Source: JANSWY01 sp965228955
GTDB taxonomy: Bacteria > Bacteroidota > Bacteroidia > Cytophagales > Cyclobacteriaceae
Length of the DNA: 64,000 nucleotides
Reading direction: 5' to 3'
NCBI GenBank assembly: GCA_965228955.1
Contig: OZ245848.1
Location: 6,262,001-6,326,000 of the forward strand
The notes beneath the pieces are model-generated. The model was not told the DNA's origin. It made no database searches and worked only from the letters and a program-made list of their open reading frames with translations. The position numbers and the translations under genes are program-made. The number at the start of each line of letters is the position of its first letter. The first letter of the stretch is position 1. Below are positions 1 to 9,900 of the stretch, one piece after another.

Positions 1-575
1 TCTCTTGCCTCCTCAAGAAAATTAATCACTATAGATTCATCAACTATTGAAGCTGATATTCTTGAAGGCGAAAATTTGGTTCCATTAACGGACCCTACAA
101 ATTCCGACTTTAATATGAGAAGATTATTTGTGAGTGCTAAATCCGTAAAACGACCCTCAGTAATTTGAATGGTAGATTCATTACTGGTAAGAAGACCTTC
201 GAATGTTCCTGATAATACGCCTAATGCAGTATCCAATTGATTTATTTCAATTGAACCTCCTATAAAAGAATTGTTTGAGAATGAGACAAATGTATTGTCT
301 GAATCCTGGTAAATGATATTTGTGAAGTTAAATGATTGAGGTTGTGTAGAATATGTGCCAATGTCATAGGCATTCACGTGAATTGAAATAGAATTGCCGT
401 TTTTTAGTGTGCCAATGATATTGATACCTCTGTTGTCAACCGTTGCTACTGAATTGGAGGTGGACTTGAATTCGTTATCTGCTGAAAATGATATTTTGTC
501 CATTACTGGCTCGTCCTTAGTCTTGCAAGAGGCAATTACCAGTAGGAGTAAAAATACATGCAAGCCAATTTTCAT
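1..575 (-). CDS. Secreted lipoprotein, DUF6252-like (partial, 3' end outside window)
   Basis: The reading frame is open from an ATG at 575 to the window edge, giving 191 residues without a stop. The N-terminus is a lipoprotein signal: lysine, a leucine-rich core and the lipobox VIASC with Cys17, so the product should be lipid-anchored. The remainder is rich in Ser, Thr, Asn and beta-type sequence, and near residue 175 a segment (NGTKFSPSRISAS) resembles the small beta domain called DUF6252 in Bacteroidota lipoproteins. No catalytic motif is visible. It is divergent from the ornithine aminotransferase gene. The lipoprotein assignment is firm; the domain name is from memory and the function unknown. 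Confidence 0.7.
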   Translation of the reverse strand, partial: MKIGLHVFLLLLVIASCKTKDEPVMDKISFSADNEFKSTSNSVATVDNRGINIIGTLKNGNSISIHVNAYDIGTYSTQPQSFNFTNIIYQDSDNTFVSFSNNSFIGGSIEINQLDTALGVLSGTFEGLLTSNESTIQITEGRFTDLALTNNLLILKSEFVGSVNGTKFSPSRISASIVDESIVINFLEEAR

Positions 576-644
576 AGGATCTTAAACTCGATGACACTTC
601 TTCATTGATTACAGTTGAAACATAGTTTTAATTATTTACCCTTA

Positions 645-676
645 TTCGGCCTTCTTGCAAATTCTATTTACTTTTG
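645..676 (+). promoter_or_regulatory. Putative promoter for ornithine aminotransferase
   Basis: The octamer TACTTTTG (669-676) matches the Bacteroidota -7 consensus TAnnTTTG. TTCG at 645-648, 20 bp upstream, is one base from the -33 TTTG. The transcript would begin near 683. Confidence 0.4.
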
Positions 677-774
677 TTCTCCGGGTGATTTCTCCCCGCC
701 ACTAAAACGAGGAAAGGATGGCAACTCTCCGTGATGAGTGCAAGGTTTATTATTCAACATTTAATCACGAAATT

Positions 775-2058
775 ATGAGTCTGACATTGTCAAATCAGGA
801 ATTATCATCTCAGGATTTAATCAAATTAGAGGATAAGCATGGCGCTCACAACTATCACCCACTTCCAGTTGTACTTTCAAAAGGAGAGGGAGTTTATGTT
901 TGGGATGTTGAAGGCAAAAAGTACTTCGATTTTCTATCTGCTTACTCAGCTGTAAACCAAGGTCATTGCCATCCTAAAATTGTAGGCGCATTAAAAGACC
1001 AGGCAGAAACTCTTACTTTAACTTCCAGAGCATTTTATAATGATGTACTTGGAATCTACGAGCAGTACATCACCGAGTACTTTGGTTTTGATAAAGTACT
1101 TCCAATGAATACTGGAGCTGAAGGCGTGGAAACCGCAATTAAGATCTGCAGAAAGTGGGGATATGAGAAAAAAGGAGTTCCAGAAAATCAAGGACAGATT
1201 GTAGTCTTTGACCAGAACTTCCACGGTAGAACTACCACTATTATTTCTTTCTCCAGCGACATGGATGCAAGAAAGAACTTTGGTCCATTCACTCACGGAT
1301 TTGTGAAGGTTGCTTACAATGACTTAGAGGCTTTAAGAGAAGTTATCTCTCAGCCAAATATTGTTGGTGTTTTAGTTGAGCCAATTCAAGGTGAAGCAGG
1401 AGTAAATGTCCCAAATGATGATTTCATTCCAGGAGTTGCAACTCTTTGTAAGGAAAATAATGTTTTATTCATTGCTGATGAAATCCAAACGGGTATTGCC
1501 AGAACGGGAAGCCTTTTAAGTGTATGTGGAAACTGTACATGTAGCAAATCTTGTGAAAAGCAGGATACTTATACTAAACCAGATATGTTGATTCTTGGGA
1601 AAGCCATTTCTGGAGGAGTTTATCCAGTTTCTGCAGTATTAGCGGACAATGATGTGATGGAAGTAATTACTCCAGGAACTCACGGTTCGACTTTCGGGGG
1701 GAATCCTTTAGCTGCAAAAGTTGCAATGGCAGCCCTTGATGTTGTGAATGATGAAGAGTTGATTCAGAATGCGAGAAAACTAGGTGAGATTTTCAGAGAG
1801 AGAATGACCAAGTTTGCTGAGACTTCTGACTTGGTTACATTGGTAAGAGGAAAAGGATTATTAAATGCAGTTGTAATTAATGATCATCCAAGTTCGTCTA
1901 CTGCATGGGATATTTGTGTGGCATTAAAGGATAATGGTCTTTTGGCAAAACCAACACACGGCAATATCATCAGGTTTGCTCCTCCATTGGTAATGACTGA
2001 AGAGCAGCTTCATGAGTGCTGTGATATAATTGAGAAAACAATATCAGAATTTGCTTAA
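775..2058 (+). CDS. rocD: Ornithine--oxo-acid aminotransferase
   Basis: Class III PLP-dependent aminotransferase that transfers the delta-amino group of ornithine to 2-oxoglutarate, giving glutamate semialdehyde in arginine/proline metabolism. Visible are the RocD opening GAHNYHPLPVVLSKGEG, the PLP-phosphate region NTGAEGVETAIK, the DEIQTG motif with the PLP-contacting Asp, and the Schiff-base lysine in GKAISGG (about K276). I take the ATG at 775 (427 residues) because homology starts just after it. An in-frame ATG at 718 with a purine-rich GAGGAAAGG directly upstream would add 19 residues and cannot be excluded. Odd feature: a short insertion at residues 251-260 carries four cysteines, C-x2-C-x-C-x3-C. 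A terminator follows. Confidence 0.93.
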   Translation: MSLTLSNQELSSQDLIKLEDKHGAHNYHPLPVVLSKGEGVYVWDVEGKKYFDFLSAYSAVNQGHCHPKIVGALKDQAETLTLTSRAFYNDVLGIYEQYITEYFGFDKVLPMNTGAEGVETAIKICRKWGYEKKGVPENQGQIVVFDQNFHGRTTTIISFSSDMDARKNFGPFTHGFVKVAYNDLEALREVISQPNIVGVLVEPIQGEAGVNVPNDDFIPGVATLCKENNVLFIADEIQTGIARTGSLLSVCGNCTCSKSCEKQDTYTKPDMLILGKAISGGVYPVSAVLADNDVMEVITPGTHGSTFGGNPLAAKVAMAALDVVNDEELIQNARKLGEIFRERMTKFAETSDLVTLVRGKGLLNAVVINDHPSSSTAWDICVALKDNGLLAKPTHGNIIRFAPPLVMTEEQLHECCDIIEKTISEFA

Positions 2059-2080
2059 CAACTGATATTCCAATTCATAC

Positions 2081-2112
2081 AAGCCCGACTGTTATCAGTT
2101 GGGCTTTTTTAT
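2081..2112 (+). terminator. Rho-independent terminator after rocD
   Basis: An 11-bp stem AAGCCCGACTG / CAGTTGGGCTT (one G-T pair) with a TTAT loop is followed by a run of T. Confidence 0.85.
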
Positions 2113-2150
2113 TATATTGGGTAACATTTTTTAAAGCGGCTTTCACAATC

Positions 2151-2465
2151 ATGCAGAAAAAACAGCTTATCCTCCTAAGCCATATAGGTACTCTGTTTGG
2201 CAATTTTATAGTGCCACTTGTAATCTGGCTATCCAAAAAAGATGAATCCAAAGAGGTGGCAGAACACGCCAAAGAATCGTTGAATTTTCAGATGTCGATG
2301 TTCCTTTATTCTATTGTAGCAATACTATTGATTATTATTCTGGTAGGAATTCCTCTGTTAGCTATTATCATTCTAATCGATCTCGTTTGCGTAATCACAG
2401 CTACCATGAAAGCAGATAAAGGAGAATTTTTTAGATATCCCTTAACCTTGAGGTTTATTAAATAA
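2151..2465 (+). CDS. DUF4870 family small membrane protein
   Basis: This 104-residue protein has the DUF4870 (Tic20-like) layout: a first hydrophobic helix at about 8-27 (LSHIGTLFGNFIVPLVIWL), a polar linker holding the typical EHAKESLNFQ stretch, then a long hydrophobic segment (about 48-88) that can form two helices, and a short basic tail. The family is widespread in Bacteroidota and has no established function. It ends 13 bp before the convergent anti-sigma gene. The ATG has no strong ribosome-binding site, which is normal for this phylum. Confidence 0.85.
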   Translation: MQKKQLILLSHIGTLFGNFIVPLVIWLSKKDESKEVAEHAKESLNFQMSMFLYSIVAILLIIILVGIPLLAIIILIDLVCVITATMKADKGEFFRYPLTLRFIK

Positions 2466-2478
2466 GGAATTCAATAAA

Positions 2479-3198
2479 TTAATTTTTCAGCTCCTTTAAA
2501 AGTTCTTTCGCCTTTTTTCCAAATTCGGAATCAGATTGAATTGACTCTAATATTGATACAGAGTTCTCTGGTTTCTCAAGTTTGATGTAAACTAAAGCCA
2601 AATACCACTTTGAGGCGCTCTGATAATCAAACTCTGAGTTTTGAATTTCAGCTAGTGTTGCTTCTGCTTTGCCCCAATTATCAGCTCCCATGTAACTTAA
2701 GGAAAGAAAGAATTGATCAGGTTTTTGTAGTGTGTCTAGCTGCTCAAAAGTGACAACCGCATTTTTAAAGTCCTTCTGATCATAATACTGGTATGCCTTC
2801 TCTCTTTTTGTTAATTCATCAGGTTGATTTCGCAAAGTGGTTACTTCGTAATTATCATAGTAGCTATAATAGCTGCTGTAAAGGTCAACGTCTTCAGTGT
2901 TAATTAATCTGAAAGTGAGGGTGCCGACCAGAATAATTGCTGCGGCTGCTGACCACACTTTCCAAGATTTGATATTAAATGTAGAATTACCAGAATCCTC
3001 AACCTCCTCTTCCCAATCGTTGAATTTAGACTTTATAGATTCTCTTTCCAGATTTCTGAATGCCAGGAGTTCCAGCTCCATGGATTGAGCCTGCTCTTTG
3101 AATACATTATCTGATTCCAGACGTTCTTCAAATTGGGTCCGTTCCGTTGGACTTAGTGTTTCGTTGTAATAACCGCGTATTAGTTCTTCATCACTCAT
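2479..3198 (-). CDS. Putative anti-sigma factor, single membrane helix with TPR-like periplasmic domain
   Basis: 239 residues. The N-terminal 75 residues are cytoplasmic-like and start MSDEELIRGYYNETLSPTER, similar to the zinc-free anti-sigma N-domain of Bacteroidota. One membrane helix follows at about 82-100 (VWSAAAAIILVGTLTFRLI), then a periplasmic part with helical repeats reading like two or three TPR units (KAYQYYDQKDFKNAVVTFEQ and KWYLALVYIKLEKPENSV). Its ATG overlaps the sigma gene stop by 4 nt (ATGA), so the two are translationally coupled. I infer that it holds the ECF sigma factor at the membrane. Its periplasmic partner is unknown. No FecR signature is visible. Confidence 0.75.
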   Translation of the reverse strand: MSDEELIRGYYNETLSPTERTQFEERLESDNVFKEQAQSMELELLAFRNLERESIKSKFNDWEEEVEDSGNSTFNIKSWKVWSAAAAIILVGTLTFRLINTEDVDLYSSYYSYYDNYEVTTLRNQPDELTKREKAYQYYDQKDFKNAVVTFEQLDTLQKPDQFFLSLSYMGADNWGKAEATLAEIQNSEFDYQSASKWYLALVYIKLEKPENSVSILESIQSDSEFGKKAKELLKELKN

Positions 3199-3770
3199 GA
3201 TTCAATGTCTTTTAATTCTGCGGAATAATTACTTCTCAATCTATCCAGGCACCTTTTCTTTTGGTTTTTGGCAACAGATTCATTCTTATAATCCATTCTT
3301 TCACTAATTACCTTGAAGGATAAACCATCATAGTAAAATAGTTTCAGTAAGGTTTTGCAAGGCTCCAACATAAGTTTGATTGCCTCCTGAATCAATTTAA
3401 CCTGTTTTCGTTTTGTATCATCAACCTGGTCTAAGCCAGTAAGGAAAGAAAGGTGCTCAGTCAATTTGCTTTCATGTTCATTAACTGTGGTTGCCTTTCT
3501 AAACTTTAGGCTCATCTGGTTCTTAGCGATCGCATATAAATAGGTTCGCAATGAACTTGTAAGGTTCTTCAGTTTACGCTGAAGGATGTTTTCATAGACA
3601 TACATTTGTACATCCTGATAAAGATCGTGTGCCGCTTGATCATCCATATTCCACTCTTTTTTACTCCAGGATATAAATGGGTTTAATTCTTGCTTATAAA
3701 AAGCCTTGAACCCTTTTTCGTCTCCAGACAACAGTCCATTTATAATTTCCTGATCGTGATTGTTACTCAT
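3195..3770 (-). CDS. ECF-type RNA polymerase sigma-70 factor
   Basis: 191 residues starting at the ATG at 3770; a longer frame reaches 3971 but lacks sigma-like sequence there. Region 2 is visible at about 20-95, with the LYQDVQMYVYENI stretch standing for the usual DLxQExF and SLRTYLYAIAKNQ for region 2.3-2.4. Region 4 is at about 130-185, ending in the helix-turn-helix DGLSFKVISERMDYKNESVA. The linker is longer than usual. It is co-transcribed with the overlapping anti-sigma gene. It is divergent from the giant surface-protein gene at 3913 with 142 bp between them, so that gene is the obvious candidate target; this is inference. Confidence 0.88.
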   Translation of the reverse strand: MSNNHDQEIINGLLSGDEKGFKAFYKQELNPFISWSKKEWNMDDQAAHDLYQDVQMYVYENILQRKLKNLTSSLRTYLYAIAKNQMSLKFRKATTVNEHESKLTEHLSFLTGLDQVDDTKRKQVKLIQEAIKLMLEPCKTLLKLFYYDGLSFKVISERMDYKNESVAKNQKKRCLDRLRSNYSAELKDIES

Positions 3771-3800
3771 TGATAACCTTAAGTGGAAAAAGTATACATC

Positions 3801-3808
3801 CAAATCTA
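3801..3808 (-). promoter_or_regulatory. Putative -7 box for the sigma/anti-sigma operon
   Basis: On the minus strand this reads TAGATTTG, a full match to TAnnTTTG, 31 bp before the sigma start codon. I see no good -33 element at the expected distance. Confidence 0.4.
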
Positions 3809-3856
3809 AATATTTTCTCTCAATGAAAATTTGAAAAAAATATTGCGCTACCTGTA

Positions 3857-3866
3857 TACCTTTTTG
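3857..3866 (+). promoter_or_regulatory. Possible -7 region for the giant surface-protein gene
   Basis: TACCTTTTTG lies 47 bp before the start codon at 3913 and resembles TAnnTTTG with two extra T. There is no clear -33, so an alternative sigma such as the divergent ECF factor may be needed. Confidence 0.25.
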
Positions 3867-3912
3867 AAGCAGCGATATAAACAGGGCAAAACCAAATAAT
3901 TTGAAATGCCCT

Positions 3913-6900
3913 ATGAAACAATTTTTATCTAAGTTATTAAAACACACCTTTCTGCTGCTCCTGGTATGCACAACCGCAAGGGCGCAGGATGTATTATCGA
4001 ATTTTGAGAATTTTCAGTCCGATGGAACTATAAATACAATGGCGATTGATGAAGCCAATGATATTCTATATGTCGGAGGAAACTTTAGCTACATCGGCCA
4101 AATGGCAAGAAATGGAGCGGCGCTTTCAACTAGCGGCACGCTTGTTTCTAATTACCCCGAGATTAATGGAACAGTAAGAGCTGTTATTCCTGATGGTTCT
4201 GGCGGCTTCTACATTGGGGGAGATTTTTCAGAAGTAGGTGGTTTGGCCAGAACTCGATTGGCACAAATTAACTCAAGTGGACAGGTTACTAGTTGGGACC
4301 CTTCATGTAATGGTATTGTCTATGATTTGGCATTGTATGGAGGAAATGTCTACATCGCGGGAAGCTTTAGTCAGATAAATGGCTACAGTCGTGCAGCGAT
4401 AGCTTCTGTAGATGGGACTACTGGAGATTTAACGACATGGGCCCCACAATCCGACTCTCCAGTGATTGATCTTGAGGTTTCAGGTTCTACACTTTATGTG
4501 GGTGGGTCATTTTTATCCATCGGAGGTCAAACCAGAAGTAGAATTGCAGCATTTGATCTTACCACAGGAAAAATCACATCCTGGAACCCTGGAACTATCA
4601 ACCAAGGTATTCGGGCAATTACAGTTCAAAATGGGAATGTTTATATTGGAGGATTTTTCACTAGTGTTGATGGTACAGCAAGAAACTATGCAGCTTCCAT
4701 CTCAGCTTCTACCGGAGCTTTGACTTCTTGGAACCCATCAGCAAACTCTACTGTATATACTCTTGCTTCAACTTCAAGTACAATTTATGTAGGTGGAGCT
4801 TTTACGTCAATTGGTGGAAGTTCAAGATCCAGGATAGCATCTTTCAATGAATCTGATGGTGCCCTCAAAACCTGGAACCCTGGGGCATCAAGTAACGTGC
4901 AGTCGTTTTATCTTGATGGCAATACTCTGTATGTTGCAGGAGTTTTTGGTCTTATAGCAGGAGAGTCCAGACCTGGATCAGCTGCATTTAGCACTGTTAC
5001 AGGATTGTTGTCACAATCATATCTTCCAAGTGGATTTGCTGGTTATTATGGTATTGCTGCAAGTGGCTCAAACGTTTTTTTAGCAGGTTATTCTAGTGGA
5101 ATAGGAGGAACTCCTAGAGAAAACTTAGCTGCTATTGATCTTACAACCGGTCTGGTTACATCTTGGGACCCTAGTGCTGATAACTATGTGAATGATATTG
5201 AACTCAGTGAGACTACTGTTTATGTAGGTGGAGCATTTGATAATGTAGGAGGGGCTACCCGAAACATAATTGCTGAACTAGACAAAACCACTGGTAACGC
5301 TACTTCCTGGGACCCAAACATGTCTGGATCACAAGTTCAGAAAATACTATTTAATAAGACCCATGTACTGGTAGGTGGAAGTTTCACTTTGGTGGATGGA
5401 GTTACAAGAAATTATCTTGCTGGGATTAATGTTTCTGATGGATCAGCGACTTCATGGAATCCTGATGCAAATACACAGATTTATGATATAGAGTTTACTG
5501 GAAAGGGAACTGTATTTGTGGGTGGAGATTTCACTACTATCGCTGGTGTAACAAGGAATAGATTAGCGGAGATTAGTTTATCAACCGGCTTAGCTACCTC
5601 TTGGGACCCGAACGTTAACAATCGTGTAAGAAATATGGATTTGGACTCTGACGGAAATCTTTACATCGTTGGGACATTTACCTCTGTAGGTAGCGATACG
5701 AGAAATAGAATTGCGGCAATTGATCCTTCTTCAGGTTTGGCTACCTCCTGGAATCCGAATGCCAATAATACTGTCAATAATATAAACATAGTAGACGATG
5801 TGATTTACGCTGTAGGTTACTTCACAAGTATTGCTGGAACTTCAAAATCCAGAGCTGCTGCTATAAATAGAGACGGAACACTCACAAGTTGGGATATAAC
5901 CAGTAATAATCTGGTTAATGCAGTTCTGAATTATGACTATAATACAATCCTTGGAGGATCCTCTTTTACTGGATCAAATGGCCTTGTATATTATGGGACG
6001 TTCTTTGTGGATAGAGCAAATGGCCCTGCATTAGCAGTGACCCTGGATAGCTACTCTGTGCCAGAAAACAGTCCTGTTAATACTTTAGTAGCAACACTAT
6101 CATCTCAAGATGACGCAGGGGATACACATACTTATAGCCTTGTAAGTGGACATGGAGACACGGATAATGCACAATTTACAGTAGTAGGAGACGAGGTTTT
6201 TACAGCTGCTGAGTTTGATTTTGAAGATGATGCATATAAAAATATTAGAGTGTCGTCAACTGATAATAATGGAAATGTAAAGGAACAGCTATTCTTAATC
6301 AGTGTAACAGACGTTATCGAAACTGGCAATGATATTCTTTCCTTTTCGTTTCAGGAAGGAAATGGACTTATTGATATTGACACGGTTAATCACATTGTTA
6401 AAATTGATGCTGGCGATGGGGTAGACAGGTCTAGCCTAACACCGGATATTACAGTTTCCTCAGGAGCTACTGTTTCGCCTCTCACAGGTGTTGCTCAAAA
6501 CTTTTCCGGGAATGTTACATATACTGTTACCGCTGAGGATGGAACAACCCAGGACTGGACAATCGATGCAATGGGTAGTTTACCTGGTGGTACCTATTAT
6601 GTAAAAAGCGGAGGAGACTTTACAACTCTAAAACGCTTTATGGACAGAGTAAATGCTGATGGCATAGCTGGAGATATCATTGCTGAAATCTCAGGTGATC
6701 AAGATTCAAATCCTTCAGTTGCATTCGTTTTTTACAATCATCTTGGTCAGGATCAATATTCAATTACATTAAAAGCTGATGATACGGCCTCACCTTTTGA
6801 GCTTACTGACCCTTTGAGGCTGTATGGAACTAAAAATTTCCATGTTGATGGTGGAGATAAAATGACTATACCGAGTGTTCTACTTTCAAGGTTAACAGAA

Positions 6901-9900
6901 ACTGACAATAGCAAAAACATTACTATTAGCAATTCAATTATTTCTGGTGCGATTGCTCCATATTGGGCTGATGATGTAGTCATTGACGGCAATACATTTA
7001 CTCCAGTAGCAGCAACAACTAGTCTTCATGCCAGAAGGATTTACATGGACAATGGAGAGAATTCAAATATTACAATTTCCAATAATTTGATCTATTTTGA
7101 TCAGACCTTTAATGTAAGCAGCTCTCAATCCAGCACAACTGCTATTTCAGCTAGCCAGGATGTGGGCGGGTACCTGAGAGTATTCAATAATGTGATTCAC
7201 CTAAACCCACAATCTGCTTCTAATCAATATGGTGTTCAGGTTTCTTATCCAACTGGTGATCTTGAAATTTATAATAACACAATTTATATTGAAGGTAGTA
7301 ACGTAGACTATGGTACTTATGCTGTTGGAATTTATGTAGGAAACTCAGGTCAGCCGACTAACAGCCTGAAAATTAAGAATAACCTTATTCATCTGAACCC
7401 ATTGCTGAAGCCAGTATCTTATAACCTGGGTATTTGGTACTATAATACGGCAATTCCAACTGTAGAAATTGACGCAAATAATATCACCTACACTACGTTA
7501 GGATCTTCCAGTGAAGGATTTATGAGAGTGGGGTCAACGCACTATAATGCAGCCAATGAAGAAACTATGTATTCCCTTTTTGGAACTACCACTACAGAAC
7601 CAAACTTCACGGATGCAGCAAATCTTGATTTCACCTTAACGGGATCTTCGCTTTCTGAAGCTGATCTTAGAGGTGTGCCAGTTCCTTATGCTACAGAGGA
7701 TTACAATGGAACAACCAGAAGTACTTCAGCACCTTCAAAAGGAGCCTTTGAGTCACCAAATAATATTACTGACATCACAGGTATTTCATTCACTGGTCAA
7801 TCGGGAGATGAAACTATTGACAAGGTAAATGCAGAGGTTACTGCTCAGGTTCCTTATGGTACAGACGTTTCAGCAGTTGCAGTTGATGTAAGTGTGTTTG
7901 CAGGTGCAGATGTCTCCCCAGCCAGTGGTTCAACTCAGGACTTTAGCTCTGGAGGAGTGACATACACTGTAACTGCAGAAAACTCAGATACCAGAGATTG
8001 GACAATCAACCTGGTTCCACAAAATGATGCTCCAACTGACATCACTCTTTCTAACAGCACAATAAATGAGAACGCCGGTCCTTTTGCGTCTGTAGGAAAT
8101 TTCAGTACTACGGACTTAAATGTAGGGCAGACGCATACTTATACATTAGTTGCTGGAACAGGAGATGATGATAATGCTACATTTTCCATTGCAGGAGCAA
8201 ATCTAAGGGCCTTTGGATCGCTGAACTACGAAGCAAAAGACACTTATACTATCAGGGTTCAAACTGATGACGGTGCTGGAGGTTTGTATGAAGAAGCTAT
8301 GACGATCACTGTGAATAATGTCTGGGAAGCTCCATCTGATATATCGATTACGAACTTTCAGTTGGCTGATGAAAATAATGCTATAAACGATGAACTTTTC
8401 ACATTAAGTACTACCGATCCAGATAATGGTGAGACTTATACTTACACCCTTGTAGCTGGAACCGGGGATGATGATAATGCGTCATTCTCAATTTCAGGAG
8501 ACAAAATACTGGCGCAAGACTTTTTCAACCATGAGGTGAAAGACAGCTATACTATCAGAGTAGAAACAGATGATAATAACGGATTTCAATTCGAGAAAAG
8601 TTTTACGATCCTGATTAATGATCTGAATGATGATCCAACTGAAGTTCAAATTTCATCAAGCTCTATCCTGGAAGGAAACAGTATAAACGATGTAGTAGGT
8701 ACATTATCTACAGTTGATGAAGATGATACAGATACGCATGTTTACAGCCTGGTTAGCGGAACAGGTAGTGCAGGGAATGCTTCATTCAATATCAATGGAA
8801 ATGAATTACGTGCATCAGCTGTATTTGACTATGAAACAGCAGACTCCTGGGTAATCAGAGTTAGAACTGATGATCAAAATGGAGGAATTCATGATGAAGT
8901 AATCTTTATTGATATAACAAATGATCCTGAAGCTCCAACTGACATTAGTTTATCTGCTAATACAATCGCTGAGAATAATTCAGTTTCTGATGTAATTGGA
9001 AATTTAACAACAACAGATCCGGATAATGGAGAAACTTATACCTACACATTAGTAGCTGGAACTGGAGATGATGATAATGCTTCTTTTACAATTTCTGGTG
9101 ACGAGTTACAAGCTGGAATTAGTTTTGATCATGAAACTAAGGATACTTATTCCATCAGAGTACGAACTGATGATGGAAACAGTAATCAGTTTGAAAAATC
9201 TTTTGCAGTTACAGTATCGGATATCAATGAAGCGCCTACCGACATTATGCTCTCGTCTAATGAAATTTTAGAAGGGAATAGTGTTAATGATATTATTGGG
9301 TCACTTTCATCCACTGATGATGATGCTGATACACATGTTTACAGTCTCGTAAGTGGTGCAGGAGATGATGATAATGCTTCTTTCAATGTTAGTGGATCAA
9401 ACTTACAGGCATCTGAGGTGTTTGATTTTGAAACTGCTAATAGCTACTCGATCCGATTGAGAACGGATGATCAAAATGGAGGTATTTATGAAGAGGTGTT
9501 TAGTATTTCAATTACGAATGACCCAGAGGCTCCAACCGATATCTTGCTATCAGCTAACTCTATCCTGGAAAACAACTCTGTTGGAGACGCAATTGGAACT
9601 TTATCCACAACAGATCCTGATAATGGAGAAACATTTACCTATTCTCTCGTAACGGGGACTGGAGATGATGATAATACTTCATTCTCAATAGTTGGAGACG
9701 AATTAAGAGCTGCTGAGCAATTTGATTTTGAGACAAAGAGTAGTTACTCAGTTCGTATCGAAACTAATGACGGAAATGGAGGAACATATGAAGAAGCATT
9801 CAGCATTTCAATTTCTGATGAAGACCCTGAAACTGTAGAATGGGATGGTGCTTCATGGAGTAATGGCTCAGGGCCGACATCTTCAGATCCTGTTCTTTTC

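Noticed and set aside
3798..3860. Two GTATAC palindromes flanking the divergent sigma/giant-gene promoters
   Set aside because: A six-base palindrome occurring twice in AT-rich DNA is not unusual, and the spacing fits no known dimer site.
3771..3971. N-terminal extension of the ECF sigma factor
   Set aside because: The added 67 residues are not sigma-like and the stretch overlaps the divergent promoter region and the start of the giant gene. The ATG at 3770 gives the usual length.
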